Positions 1 to 9,706 of a stretch of 64,000 bases of DNA are shown piece after piece. A program made the translations under genes and the position numbers. Numbering within the stretch: the first letter of the stretch is position 1; each line of letters starts with the position of its first letter. Source of the stretch: Bryobacterales bacterium (GTDB lineage Bacteria > Acidobacteriota > Terriglobia > Bryobacterales > Bryobacteraceae); contig DAIDIH010000008.1 of NCBI GenBank assembly GCA_027459465.1, positions 1 to 64,000 on the forward strand. Direction: 5' to 3'. The notes beneath the pieces were generated by a model, which did no database searches, was not told the origin of the DNA, and saw only the letters and a program-made list of their open reading frames with translations.

Positions 1-528
1 CTCATGTTCACGCACCGTTCGCTGGATACATTTGTTTGCTGAGAGGCTCCACTTGCTTCCCTTCTTGCGTGTCTTCCGCCACTCGAATTCCGAGCTCTCA
101 TGATGGACGTCGGGATTCCAGATGAAGTAAACGTGCAATCGCCGCCGCAAGTAGTGCCCTTCGTTCTGGCGTGTGTTCCATAGCTGTAGGCGTTCCCGAT
201 CCAGCGCCTGAAGCACGGCGTTTTCGATTCGCTGTTCCTTGACATAGCGCTCCGTCAGGTCGCCATGGCCATCCGTCACCTCATATCGAACCTGCATCCG
301 CATCGAGCGCTCGGGCAACGACCTCACCAACGCCTCCAGCGCTTCTTTGGTTCGATTGCGCGTGTCATCCGCGTGAAAGAATGTATTCAATCCGCTCGCT
401 TCATAGCCCGCTACGAAGCACCCGTTGGTGCGGATGATGCAGCCCTCGAGATAGTCTCGGACCGGCAGTAGTTCGCAGAGCGCGGGCTGGCGCAGCGAAT
501 CTTCCCATTGGCGGAGCGTTTGTGGCAT
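1..528 (-). CDS. virB4: VirB4-like T4SS ATPase, N-terminal part (cut by window edge)
   Basis: The reading frame starts with ATG at 528, one base after the stop of the VirB3-like gene, and stays open to the window edge (176 codons). It begins MPQTLRQWEDSLRQ and continues with the mixed alpha/beta N-terminal domain seen in VirB4/TraC/TrbE proteins (for example GCFVAGYEASGL near residue 36). The Walker motifs would lie outside the window. VirB4 proteins are inner-membrane-associated ATPases that power pilus assembly and substrate transfer. Position directly after a VirB3-like gene is the usual virB3-virB4 order and is the main support. It is distinct in sequence from the VirB4 at 47085-49517, so the two T4SS clusters are not recent copies. 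Confidence 0.72.
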   Translation of the reverse strand, partial: MPQTLRQWEDSLRQPALCELLPVRDYLEGCIIRTNGCFVAGYEASGLNTFFHADDTRNRTKEALEALVRSLPERSMRMQVRYEVTDGHGDLTERYVKEQRIENAVLQALDRERLQLWNTRQNEGHYLRRRLHVYFIWNPDVHHESSEFEWRKTRKKGSKWSLSANKCIQRTVREHE

Positions 529-864
529 TCAGGATCCCTCTTTCAGGTATTCCATGCGCTGTTCTGAGTCGGGCTCCAGCGCGCAGTACACGTGCGGCTT
601 CATGTGAAACATCAGCCAGTCCTGCAGGTAGCCGCGCGGTTTCCCGTACTTGAATAGGATGAGGGCCGGAATACTCAACACGGGAACCACGTATTGCAGG
701 AACACGTTCATCGGAATACCGAACATCTCTCGTTGCAAGAATCGGCCGAACATGTTCATCACGACGGCCAAGCCGAGGATGACGAACAAATCCTCGAATT
801 CCAAGTAAAGAAAAGTCACCTTCGTTGCCAGGTTCCTTGGAACCGGTGTCACTGTAAGTGCCAT
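529..864 (-). CDS. virB3: VirB3-like inner-membrane T4SS protein
   Basis: This 111-residue protein has two closely spaced hydrophobic segments (about residues 27-42 and 53-75). They are followed by a charged C-terminus containing YGKPRGYLQDWL, the layout of VirB3/TrbD proteins that sit in the inner membrane and work with VirB4. Its stop codon is immediately followed by the VirB4 start. It lies 46 bp after the tandem pilin-like gene in a same-strand operon. The name rests on size, topology and neighbour; the sequence alone is too short to be decisive. Confidence 0.6.
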   Translation of the reverse strand: MALTVTPVPRNLATKVTFLYLEFEDLFVILGLAVVMNMFGRFLQREMFGIPMNVFLQYVVPVLSIPALILFKYGKPRGYLQDWLMFHMKPHVYCALEPDSEQRMEYLKEGS

Positions 865-910
865 GGGCTTTTCCTGTCTCGCTCGTGAATGTGCATCGCC
901 GTAATTCCCC

Positions 911-1375
911 TTAACTAACGCCTGCCGTGCCTTTCGTCACGAAGAACTCGCCGAGCCGGAGTAGGCCCGAGGCCATGAGGCACAGGATGGCTCCCAGGAA
1001 ATGCCGGGTATGGTTGAACTGGTGGTGGACCTGCTGTTCGAACAGTCCGCCAAACTTCAGTGCGCCCACCGCCACGTGCATTCCGGCATAAACGGGCAGA
1101 ATGACATTCGCGAACCAATCCACCAGGTTCAACAACGAGTTCCAGTAGAGATCTGGGTTGTTCCATCCGAGTTGGCCGGTAAACTTCTCGAACATGCGCA
1201 AGAGGCCGGAAACCATTAGGCACATCAGCCCTCCGTAGGCCCACGTCGAATAAAGACTGTGATAGCCACGCGCGAACTGGATCACGGCAATAGCGATGAA
1301 CAATGCTCCGAGGGTGGGCATGATCACGTTGCCGGCCCAGTTCGTCAGGTTCAGGATTCCGTTATAGAAAGACAT
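911..1375 (-). CDS. Two-repeat VirB2-like pilin-domain membrane protein
   Basis: This 154-residue protein consists of two copies of one domain. LNLTNWAGNVIMP at residues 8-20 matches LNLVDWFANVILP at 82-94, and CLMVSGLLRMFEKF at 52-65 matches CLMASGLLRLGEFF at 132-145. The single-copy VirB2-like protein encoded at 2119-2478 has the same signature (LNLINWIGNVIAP, LMVSGVTRLLEFW) and a matching tail (QGTGGVT against KGTAGVS). Each copy has two membrane segments, as in major conjugative pilins. No clear signal peptide is visible, unlike the 119-residue relative. It could be a tandem pilin, a pilus adaptor or an inner-membrane scaffold; the sequence supports the duplication but not the role. Confidence 0.7.
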   Translation of the reverse strand: MSFYNGILNLTNWAGNVIMPTLGALFIAIAVIQFARGYHSLYSTWAYGGLMCLMVSGLLRMFEKFTGQLGWNNPDLYWNSLLNLVDWFANVILPVYAGMHVAVGALKFGGLFEQQVHHQFNHTRHFLGAILCLMASGLLRLGEFFVTKGTAGVS

Positions 1376-1390
1376 ATTTCCTGCCAGTCG

Positions 1391-2050
1391 CTACATCATC
1401 TTGGTGATCAGTTTCCACACTGCCGAGACCGTTAGTAGACCAACGGTTGCACCGACTATTGGCAAGACCGGTCTGCGTGAAACAAAGTTCCAAATGGCTC
1501 CGATGACTGCCAGTCCGGCGGCAATCGGGCAGATGGTGCCGGCCATATAATTCCACAAGCTATCGAGCACGTCCGCGGTGGCGAAGGACGTGCCGCTGTT
1601 ATAGCCCTTGATTAGAGTAAGTGTTGTTTGAATCGCGAGCAGAAACATTGCGGCGATAACCGAAGGGAGCGGATGGCCGCCTTGAATTGTGTCGAGAATC
1701 GCCCGCAGAACGAAGAATGCGGCAAAAGACGTCGCAAGCCTGGTCATCACGAAATTCTGTACGAAGTTTGAAAGGTCAGTCTGAAGGTTGGCCATCCAGC
1801 CCGTACCGATGCCGCCGTTCGGGAGAGGCGCAGGCACTCCGAACGAAGGGAACCAACTGATGAGCTGCGGTAGAGTGAGGAACACGATCGCCCAGAACAT
1901 CCATTTCGCAAAGTTTCCACCGACCAATGCGTCGGGAATGGATCCTTGCCGCAGGCTGAGTCCCGCCAGCACCAGGCAGATGATGGCTGCGGACGGCGCT
2001 AGCAGTAGCATCACTCTCATGAAGTCCGTGATTAGTTGAGGAGGGGCCAT
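1391..2050 (-). CDS. Polytopic T4SS membrane protein with pilin-like C-terminus
   Basis: The start was placed at ATG 2050 (MAPPQLITDF), because the frame upstream reads through the preceding gene without membrane-protein character. The 219-residue product has about six hydrophobic segments. Its last ~55 residues (LWNYMAGTICPIAAG at 165-179, then a loop and a second segment) follow the pattern of the VirB2-like domain in the neighbouring genes. The first half (FAKWMFWAIVFLTLPQLISW) weakly resembles the second helix of that domain. By position and topology it could fill the VirB6 (inner-membrane channel) role. No VirB6 signature is evident, so that is only a suggestion. Confidence 0.6.
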   Translation of the reverse strand: MAPPQLITDFMRVMLLLAPSAAIICLVLAGLSLRQGSIPDALVGGNFAKWMFWAIVFLTLPQLISWFPSFGVPAPLPNGGIGTGWMANLQTDLSNFVQNFVMTRLATSFAAFFVLRAILDTIQGGHPLPSVIAAMFLLAIQTTLTLIKGYNSGTSFATADVLDSLWNYMAGTICPIAAGLAVIGAIWNFVSRRPVLPIVGATVGLLTVSAVWKLITKMM

Positions 2051-2118
2051 AATCGTTGGTTCCAGAAGAAACTGGCAGGCGCCATGGGGCCTCCCCGTCG
2101 CGCCTGCCGAAAGTGGGT

Positions 2119-2478
2119 CTAAGTAACTCCACCAGTGCCTTGGGCAATCCAGAACTCCAGCAGTCGTGTGACGCCGGAGACCATGAGAAGTCCGATTGCC
2201 GTGAACACCCATTTGCCGAAGCCACGCCCCATGGCGAATGAGCCGATCGCCATGAGTGCTGCGCCGCCGGCGCCAACGGGTGCGATTACGTTGCCGATCC
2301 AGTTGATGAGATTTAGGAACGTGCCTTCGGGCTGTGTGCCCTGCTGACCCTGAACGGCCACGTTGACCTGGGGCGCCGTTCCGAGGTTTTGGGCCATCAA
2401 ACCGACCTGCATAACCAGAACGAACAGAGAAAGAACGACGGCGACCATGACTTTTTGCCGTCGAGAATTTTGCGTCAT
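2119..2478 (-). CDS. virB2: VirB2/TrbC-like pilin precursor
   Basis: This 119-residue protein has an N-terminal signal-like segment (KVMVAVVLSLFVLVMQVG, about residues 9-26) followed by a Gln/Gly-rich linker. The pilin-like core has two hydrophobic helices separated by a short basic turn (GRGFGK at residues 84-89). LNLINWIGNVIAP (55-67) is the motif shared with the two copies in the 911-1375 product. VirB2 proteins are processed in the inner membrane and polymerise into the conjugative pilus. It lies between the VirB10-side genes and the polytopic membrane gene of the same operon. Confidence 0.68.
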   Translation of the reverse strand: MTQNSRRQKVMVAVVLSLFVLVMQVGLMAQNLGTAPQVNVAVQGQQGTQPEGTFLNLINWIGNVIAPVGAGGAALMAIGSFAMGRGFGKWVFTAIGLLMVSGVTRLLEFWIAQGTGGVT

Positions 2479-2680
2479 CGGGATTTCTTGCTCCTTTCTT
2501 CCCCGTTTGGGGATGAGGAAAAAATAGCCTGATTGGAAAACTCGCGCAAACGAATCCGACTCTGCGCAGGCCCGCTGGAGGTTAGGGAGGAGATTGCAGT
2601 TGGTCAGAAGAGTACAGCAGTGGCGAATGCCAGGAGCTATCGCGCGCTTAGCTGGCTCACCGGACTCTGGACGGCCTAAG
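2479..2680. other. Short intergenic stretch inside T4SS operon
   Basis: About 200 bp separate the 137-residue membrane protein gene from the VirB2-like gene. I see no gene here. The stretch just upstream of the VirB2-like start is purine-rich on the coding strand (GGGGAAGAAAGGAGC near 2490-2505) and supplies its ribosome binding site. Confidence 0.6.
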
Positions 2681-3094
2681 TTACTTGCGGCTGAAGAAAT
2701 AGAAGAAGTAGTGGAAGATGGCTATATTCTTCAACGAAAGGCTGGATCGATTCGTTTCTTGGCGCGCCACGCGACTCTCTGGCCCAACGGAGCGAGCGCC
2801 GAGAGCGCGGAATCGGAGACCCGGAAAAGCGATACGAAATGTCGCAATAAGCCAAACGACCGTCGATACGAGGATCAGAAAGCCTTCGGCCTTGTTTCGG
2901 TTCTCGAATCCCGTTGACAGCATCCATTTCCAGAACGGGTTCCATTTCAACAAATACAGGAACCCGCAGTAAGCGAAGAACACAATGGCAATGCGGCAGA
3001 CTGTTTGGACGAAGAGCGACGTCTTCGCTGCCGGCCCCTTGAGGAGAAGCCACATCGCGATTGCTGCGGCAAAGAGAAAAGGCCAAGAAGACAT
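2681..3094 (-). CDS. Small T4SS-operon membrane protein of unknown function
   Basis: The start is ATG 3094, preceded by AGGAG at a good distance. The 137-residue product has three predicted hydrophobic segments (about residues 4-18, 28-52 and 73-90). A basic, Arg-rich stretch and an odd aromatic tail follow. I do not recognise a family. It sits between the VirB10-like and VirB2-like genes in a same-strand operon, so a role in the membrane part of the apparatus is likely but unproven. An alternative frame over the same bases is a shadow without membrane character. Confidence 0.5.
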   Translation of the reverse strand: MSSWPFLFAAAIAMWLLLKGPAAKTSLFVQTVCRIAIVFFAYCGFLYLLKWNPFWKWMLSTGFENRNKAEGFLILVSTVVWLIATFRIAFPGLRFRALGARSVGPESRVARQETNRSSLSLKNIAIFHYFFYFFSRK

Positions 3095-3196
3095 ACAGCT
3101 CTCCTTGGAATCAATTTACTCCGTTCAGAGAGCTTTGCCAAGCCACTCGGAATGGCGTCATGCTGACTTTCAGCATCCGTGCTATTCCTCACGTCT

Positions 3197-4657
3197 TTAC
3201 TGTTGTTCGGTCGCCGTCTGCGCGATCAGCGCTTTCTGTTGCTGCTGGTACATCTGGGTCAGTTCCCGCTTCAACTCCATCAGTTCCCGTAGTTCTTGTA
3301 CGCTGGGCGTGGCAGCCGTGGCGTAGCCCGAAGCGCCGCTGGGATTCCCTGCTGGCGCCGATCCAGCTGGCCCGGCGGCAGCGCCACTGCCAGTGGGTTT
3401 CGCCAACACGATGTAGAACCGCGTGTTGCCCGGTACCGTCACCACGATGTTTTCGTGATATGCCAAGTCGTTCAGCTGCTGTTCTCCCGCGTTCGCGACG
3501 TTGTTTGCAACTTGCTCGCGCAGCAGAACGTTATTGGAGAACGTGTCGGCGATTCCGGTACCGGCTTGAACACCAACAGTTGCGGCCAGAATGGCGCCCA
3601 CACCAGTCAGGCTGCGGACCAGAAACTTTTTACCGGTGTTCCGGCCTGTAACCTGACCTCGCAATGGCTGGTATTGCAGCCCCACGGCATGGCCTTCAAT
3701 CTTCTGCGTCGTTTCGTCCGGCATCTGGATTGTGTGGAACTGAATACCGACATAACCCTGATTATTAACCTGACTGAGTTCTCCAAATGCTTTCGAGCCC
3801 GCTGGGATGACAATCTCCCCATCCCGCTCATAGTTGTACTCAATGGCAGCTACAACGGGCGTCTTGACAGCCGAACTCACCGGTGTTTGCAGCCGGGCGA
3901 TCAGCCGAGTCCCGGTCGGCAGCGCCATAAATTCCGGATTCCGTTCGAGCACCACAGGTTGCACGCTGCTCGAAGTCTGCGCGGTCACCCGCGGTCCGGC
4001 TCCTGAACTCACGAACACCAGCGAGGCTTTTGTCAGTTTCTCGACCTTCGGAGCGGGAATGGGCGTCGTAGTTTGTGGCTGCTCTGGAGGGAACTGAATT
4101 CTGTTCAAAGCGTAGTCTTTGGGCTCAGGACGAGGGGCTGGAGGCGGTGGTACCGGGGCATCCCCGAAAGAGGGGCTTGCTTGCGCTAACATCCGTTGCT
4201 TCGCGGTATTGCGAATGTCCTGCGCACTGAGGTTCCCGGCGTTATCGTCCGGATTCCGCGTATCGGCATTGAGGAGTGGCGTCACCGAGTGGCTTGTATC
4301 CGTATTCTCTCCGCCTGACCCGCGGCCGAGGTTGGGCTGGTTGGTTCTGGCGATGTCCTTTCGGCCCGTGCTGGGCGTAGAGAACATCACAAAAAACGCA
4401 AGCGCCAGCACAACTGTGAGCCCAGCAAGCAGGAGAAAGCTTTTGGTGCGATCCTCTCTGAGTTGCTGACGCTTGATGTTGGTTCGGGCTTCACCCTGCG
4501 CCGAACCGTGCATGATTTGCCGCAATTGCGCAGCCCATCCCGTAGGTTGTGGCTCCGGTACCTCCACGGCGTCGGACTCGTGCTCGCGTTCGATATTCGG
4601 GCTCTCGTCGTGATCCTCTACAGGCTTGATCCGCTGAGTGTTTTCATCGGGCTTCAT
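3197..4657 (-). CDS. virB10: VirB10/TrbI-like T4SS core protein
   Basis: Start ATG 4657 (MKPDENTQRI) was chosen because GAGGAGG lies upstream at normal spacing and it overlaps the VirB9 stop by 14 bp. The 486-residue product has an acidic, Pro-rich cytoplasmic N-terminus and one membrane segment (about residues 71-90). A long Pro-rich periplasmic linker (PVPPPPAPRPEPKDY) leads to the conserved TrbI beta-barrel, including EIVIPAGSKAFGEL. VirB10 spans the envelope and couples inner-membrane ATPases to the outer-membrane pore made with VirB9, encoded just upstream. The tail is low-complexity and Gln-rich. Confidence 0.88.
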   Translation of the reverse strand: MKPDENTQRIKPVEDHDESPNIEREHESDAVEVPEPQPTGWAAQLRQIMHGSAQGEARTNIKRQQLREDRTKSFLLLAGLTVVLALAFFVMFSTPSTGRKDIARTNQPNLGRGSGGENTDTSHSVTPLLNADTRNPDDNAGNLSAQDIRNTAKQRMLAQASPSFGDAPVPPPPAPRPEPKDYALNRIQFPPEQPQTTTPIPAPKVEKLTKASLVFVSSGAGPRVTAQTSSSVQPVVLERNPEFMALPTGTRLIARLQTPVSSAVKTPVVAAIEYNYERDGEIVIPAGSKAFGELSQVNNQGYVGIQFHTIQMPDETTQKIEGHAVGLQYQPLRGQVTGRNTGKKFLVRSLTGVGAILAATVGVQAGTGIADTFSNNVLLREQVANNVANAGEQQLNDLAYHENIVVTVPGNTRFYIVLAKPTGSGAAAGPAGSAPAGNPSGASGYATAATPSVQELRELMELKRELTQMYQQQQKALIAQTATEQQ

Positions 4658-5741
4658 AGGCCGAACCTCCTCGAAAACTGCTAATTCCAAAACCAATCGG
4701 AGCAAGCGCCGGAAGATCCACCGCTCCCGAATCGGCGACCTGCAAGAATAACGTTTCGCTGGACTGTTTGAAGTTCGGCCGCTCGAAGATCACCACTCCA
4801 TCCGTGCGCTGCCCGGCGCCCAACCGCCGTGTGCTCAGTCGAAAGTCGATGACGCGTAGCTGCTCTGCGGTGGTCCACTTTTTCTTGACCTTGCCGCCGA
4901 GTTGAACCTGCGGTGGCAGAATCTCGATCGCATGGTTTGAGGGATTAACGGCGGAGAACAGAACGACGACCTCATTTCCCTCGTCCAGCACCTCGCTGAC
5001 GCCGGCTTTGACGCGCGGCCCAGCTTCAATCTCGCCTGGGTGCTGGCCATAAAGGACCGGAAGGGGTGCGCGTTTCTGACGATCGAGCAGTTTATCTAAG
5101 ACTTCGGTGGATTTGCCGTCTATGCTTTTGGGTGGATCAAAGCTCGCCGTCTTCAGCAGCCCCGCGAGTTGCGCTGTCGTCGGACTCACCGATGCCGCGT
5201 CCGGCCCTTTGGTTCGCGCATCAAGCTTTTGCGTTTCAGCGATGAACGAAGTGGAGAACGGGCTATCCTCTACAAGGAAACTTCCCGCCGTGGGTTTACC
5301 GTACTTCAAAAGCACGTCAACCGTTTGTGTTGCGCTGTTCTGCTCACCGGAGCTGATTAATAGGAGATTTACCTGATGACCTAACGTCGTCGTGATCAGC
5401 AGGTTGGTCTGCGCCGCCTGGGTGCCCACTGGCTTCACCGTCACCAGTTCCGGTTCATGCTCGGAATGCTCTGCCTGGAAGTTCTCAGGATCCCCAACGA
5501 CAACGGAATTCACGGGCTCAGGCATTCGAATCGATGTGGCTACCCGCGGAGCTAGCCGCAAAGTGATCACCTTTTCGTCAAGGCTGGCACGCGTCAATAT
5601 CACAGGTTCAAGCTGTGCTCGGGTGGTTGCCGGTGTCACCAATGCCGCTGGTGTTGTCCTTGTTGGACCCTGCTGCACTGTCTGGGCCGAGACAACTCCC
5701 ACCAACCACACCGCACAAATGCCTACTTTCGGATGGTCCAT
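4644..5741 (-). CDS. virB9: VirB9/TrbG-like T4SS outer-membrane core protein
   Basis: The start is ATG 5741 (MDHPKVGICA), with AAGGAGGGAG upstream; the longer open frame runs back through the VirB1-like gene. The 365-residue product begins with a short signal-like segment (ICAVWLVGVVSAQ). Its first half resembles VirB9/TrbG (RLAPRVATSIRMPEPVNSVV, then beta-rich segments), and a second beta-rich domain ends in a phenylalanine-rich strand region. VirB9 forms the outer-membrane ring with VirB10. It overlaps the VirB10 gene by 14 bp and follows the VirB1 stop by one base, which indicates translational coupling. Confidence 0.75.
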   Translation of the reverse strand: MDHPKVGICAVWLVGVVSAQTVQQGPTRTTPAALVTPATTRAQLEPVILTRASLDEKVITLRLAPRVATSIRMPEPVNSVVVGDPENFQAEHSEHEPELVTVKPVGTQAAQTNLLITTTLGHQVNLLLISSGEQNSATQTVDVLLKYGKPTAGSFLVEDSPFSTSFIAETQKLDARTKGPDAASVSPTTAQLAGLLKTASFDPPKSIDGKSTEVLDKLLDRQKRAPLPVLYGQHPGEIEAGPRVKAGVSEVLDEGNEVVVLFSAVNPSNHAIEILPPQVQLGGKVKKKWTTAEQLRVIDFRLSTRRLGAGQRTDGVVIFERPNFKQSSETLFLQVADSGAVDLPALAPIGFGISSFRGGSAYEAR

Positions 5742-5742
5742 G

Positions 5743-7169
<1,427 letters not shown>

Positions 7170-7299
7170 TCATGCTACGGCAGAATGATTCCGAGGGCTC
7201 TCAACTTCTCGGTCTCTCGCCAAGACTGCTCTGTTACCAGCTCTCCGGAAGACCTTCCAGTTCAGCGACGAACGATGTCCCCGATACGTTTTTCTGTAC

Positions 7300-7578
7300 G
7301 GAACCACTTTTCCTCATCCCCTCTGTTCAGACCGAGGTGCAGGAGTCAGGCCCCACCAGAGGCACATACTGTTTTCGAGGGAACCACTTTTCCTCGTTCC
7401 TTCCGGCTGAGATCGGTTTGCCCAGCATCGCCAGATCGGCTCGCCGAGAATCACCGCACGCTTTTTTGAGGGAACCACTTTTCCTCCTTCCTTCCGGCCG
7501 AGACTGGCGCAGCAGGAAGCAAGGACATTAGGCTGACAGGGGACCGCGGCTTTTTTTTCGCGGGAACCACTTTTCCTT
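7300..7578. repeat. Four spaced copies of GGAACCACTTTTCCTC upstream of the MoxR-T4SS operon
   Basis: A 16 bp core occurs at 7300-7315, 7380-7395, 7471-7486 and 7563-7578 (the last with T at the end). The spacing is 80, 91 and 92 bp. Each core is preceded by a run of T (for example CTTTTTTGAG) and, in two copies, followed by TTCCTTCCGGC. The core has a small inverted pair, GGAA...TTCC. The DNA between cores is not obviously conserved. The array fills most of the 490 bp between the MoxR start (7148) and the DUF362 stop (7637), so it could hold regulatory sites or be a decayed repeat family. No gene is visible between 7149 and 7636. Confidence 0.75.
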
Positions 7579-7636
7579 ATTCCGTTGGGTTCACGGGGAC
7601 GCCCGTTGGCCCCAGACTCTCTCCAGAGTTCTTTTT

Positions 7637-8623
7637 CTAGCTCTTCACTGCAAGGAGGTAGCGGAATTCCGGCAGTACCGAAAAGGGGCGCGTCGCTGCT
7701 CCCACTTCTTCCGCCAACATCCTGATACGGTCCTCGCGAAGGTTCCCAAGGAAATGGCCCCCCTCGGAGAGATGCCGAACCCGTAGCGGATCAAAGCCCA
7801 TCAGTCGTGCGCAGGTCGCGTCTGCCGCTACAGGATCATCGGCAAGTACAAGCTTGCCCACTTGGCGGGCACTTCCCTGAAGCGGTCCGTTGCCTTCCAT
7901 TGCGGTAATACCGTCTGCGATCACGAAGTGGAGCGGAACGGTCGCACAGATGTCGAGGATGCTTTCGTGAATTCCACTCCAGTGCAGTACATTCTTCGGC
8001 CAGCCGTACTTCATCCCCGGCACAACACCGAACATGTTTTTCAAGCTCAGCGTGACCCCAGCCCAATGATGGGTCTTCACTTTGGGCATTGACACAACGA
8101 AATCGGATTCGAGAACCGCACGCGGCAACCAGAGCTCGCCTAGACCGCTGTAATTGGCTTTCAGCTTCAATCTTTTGAGCTCGTCCCGGTTGAGATCCAC
8201 GAACTCGATCTGCCGTTCCGCGAGATGCGGCTTGAGACCTGCCGCCTGCACTACGAGTTCCGTGTCGCGTTGATGTCCAGGGCCCTCACCGATCACAACC
8301 CGTGTGGCTCCAAGTCGCAGGAAACATCGCGCCGCGGCGCCGATCAGAGTCGAATTCGTGTTCACGGGACCTGGCAGGTCTTCCACCAAATTTGGTTTAA
8401 GAAGAATCGACCGTCCCAGCACGTTTAGCGGGAACAGCCGCAAACCCTCCAGAAGCAGCGCCTCTATCCTCTCCGAGTACTCGGCCGCATTCAGCACCGC
8501 CACAGCCGAATGAGGTCGCCGGTACGAGACAGAGTGCTTCGGCCAAACCCATTCGGTCGTCACCGCTGCTGCCGCGGCCACACCTACTGACGAGCCAAGG
8601 AATCGTCGTCGATCGAGTTTCAT
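7637..8623 (-). CDS. Tat-exported DUF362 protein
   Basis: The 328-residue protein starts MKLDRRRFLGSSVGVAAAAA, a twin-arginine signal (RRRFLG) with a hydrophobic stretch, so it should be exported folded. The body matches DUF362: ILLKPNLVEDLPGPVNTN near the start, a central VVSMPKVKTHHWAGVTLSLK (the conserved PKxKTH element) and IADGITAMEGNGP. DUF362 proteins are often found with iron-sulfur or redox proteins and their reaction is unknown. The C-terminal ferredoxin domain seen in some members is absent. Its start overlaps the end of the upstream gene by four bases (ATGA), so the two are coupled. Confidence 0.85.
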   Translation of the reverse strand: MKLDRRRFLGSSVGVAAAAAVTTEWVWPKHSVSYRRPHSAVAVLNAAEYSERIEALLLEGLRLFPLNVLGRSILLKPNLVEDLPGPVNTNSTLIGAAARCFLRLGATRVVIGEGPGHQRDTELVVQAAGLKPHLAERQIEFVDLNRDELKRLKLKANYSGLGELWLPRAVLESDFVVSMPKVKTHHWAGVTLSLKNMFGVVPGMKYGWPKNVLHWSGIHESILDICATVPLHFVIADGITAMEGNGPLQGSARQVGKLVLADDPVAADATCARLMGFDPLRVRHLSEGGHFLGNLREDRIRMLAEEVGAATRPFSVLPEFRYLLAVKS

Positions 8624-9519
8624 CGCAGCACCTCAAAGGGATGAATCATTTCGCCGCACTTTAGCGCGAGAATCGCGGTGGCGAGAGTTGCATTATTCCG
8701 GATGTCGCTGCCGTCTCCGACGATGGTTGCCAACCTGTTCTTTAGCCCTCCGATAGGCTCTTGGTACACGAACAAGCTGAGAATGCACCAGGCAAGACTG
8801 GAAACAGAATCGACGCTGGCTGCTTTCTGTCGCAGCCATGACAAGCTCTTTTGAATCATTTCGGTTCGCTGTTCGTCCTGGAGAGCCAGCAGCGCGACCG
8901 CTGTCGCCTCAACATGCGGGCGCAGCGGTACTCCGTAAACAACGCTGTTTCCGGAGTTCCACCCTCCGCCAACACATGCGCGGTCCAGAAGCATCTCGAC
9001 GCCCGAATGGATGCGTTTTTCCGATTCCTCGGAGCGATTGCAGACCGTGAACTGCTTGATCGCGATGACGCTGAACGCTGTGGGGATGATCCAGCTTGCA
9101 GAGCCGGAAATCCAGGGCCAGCCATACTTGTCGGGATCGAAGCGAACGTTGCGATCAACTGTTTTGAATTTCCATCGCCACAACCAATGGCCCTCTTGGC
9201 CCTTAGTTCTCAGAAGCCAGGATTCACCTCGTTCTCGGGCTTTTGACGGATCGTTGACTGAATTCAATGCGCAGATGGCAAGGGCCGTTGTCCACGAAGA
9301 CTCCCGGTCACCAACGAAGGATGGCCAACTGCCGTCTGCGAGTTGCACGCCCGACAAAAGCTTGGTCAGCCGCAGAGCCTCAAAAGGCCTCTCCGCCAGC
9401 AGGCAGGGGGTTGCTAAAGACGTAGCTTCCAAACTGACCTGCCGTGAGCCGAAAAAACTCCACCCTCCGCCACGTAGCTCCCGACCGCGCAGTTCCTCAA
9501 GAAGATCAGAGTTGCTCAT
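8620..9519 (-). CDS. Alpha/alpha-toroid (squalene-hopene-cyclase-repeat) protein
   Basis: The 299-residue protein contains repeats of the prenyltransferase/squalene oxidase type: GVQLADGSWPSF, SSWTTALAICAL, GGGWNSGNSVVYG, VEATAVALLAL. Full cyclases are about twice as long and carry a DXDD catalytic motif that I do not see here. This is therefore a short toroid protein whose activity cannot be named. It is coupled by ATGA overlap to the DUF362 gene downstream. No signal peptide is visible, while its partner carries a Tat signal. Confidence 0.65.
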   Translation of the reverse strand: MSNSDLLEELRGRELRGGGWSFFGSRQVSLEATSLATPCLLAERPFEALRLTKLLSGVQLADGSWPSFVGDRESSWTTALAICALNSVNDPSKARERGESWLLRTKGQEGHWLWRWKFKTVDRNVRFDPDKYGWPWISGSASWIIPTAFSVIAIKQFTVCNRSEESEKRIHSGVEMLLDRACVGGGWNSGNSVVYGVPLRPHVEATAVALLALQDEQRTEMIQKSLSWLRQKAASVDSVSSLAWCILSLFVYQEPIGGLKNRLATIVGDGSDIRNNATLATAILALKCGEMIHPFEVLR

Positions 9520-9706
9520 GCCGCGATTCTGCCGGAAGGTTCTTTAACGATCAAGCAAACTCCCCTTCCGGGAGAGGTCCGAACGGCGCGGCCGTGAGGA
9601 TGATCGAGAACCCATTTGCGATTTACTGTCCATCCTTATTTGCGACGATCTTGTCCGTGCGGGGAACTGGAAAACGTCGTTACAATATTGCTATGGGCAA
9701 TCGAGG
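9520..9706. other. Intergenic region without a visible gene
   Basis: Some 190 bp separate the excisionase-like gene from the toroid protein gene. It should hold the promoter of the toroid-DUF362 pair (both read leftward). I see no convincing gene or strong repeat in it. Confidence 0.4.

Noticed and set aside
2051-2212. Upstream extension of the 273-codon membrane protein ORF
   Set aside because: The added residues are not hydrophobic, cover the intergenic gap and the end of the VirB2-like gene, and a start at 2050 fits the family topology.
7300-7578. Possible CRISPR array
   Set aside because: The core is only 16 bp and the gaps of 64-76 bp are too long and uneven. No cas gene is nearby.
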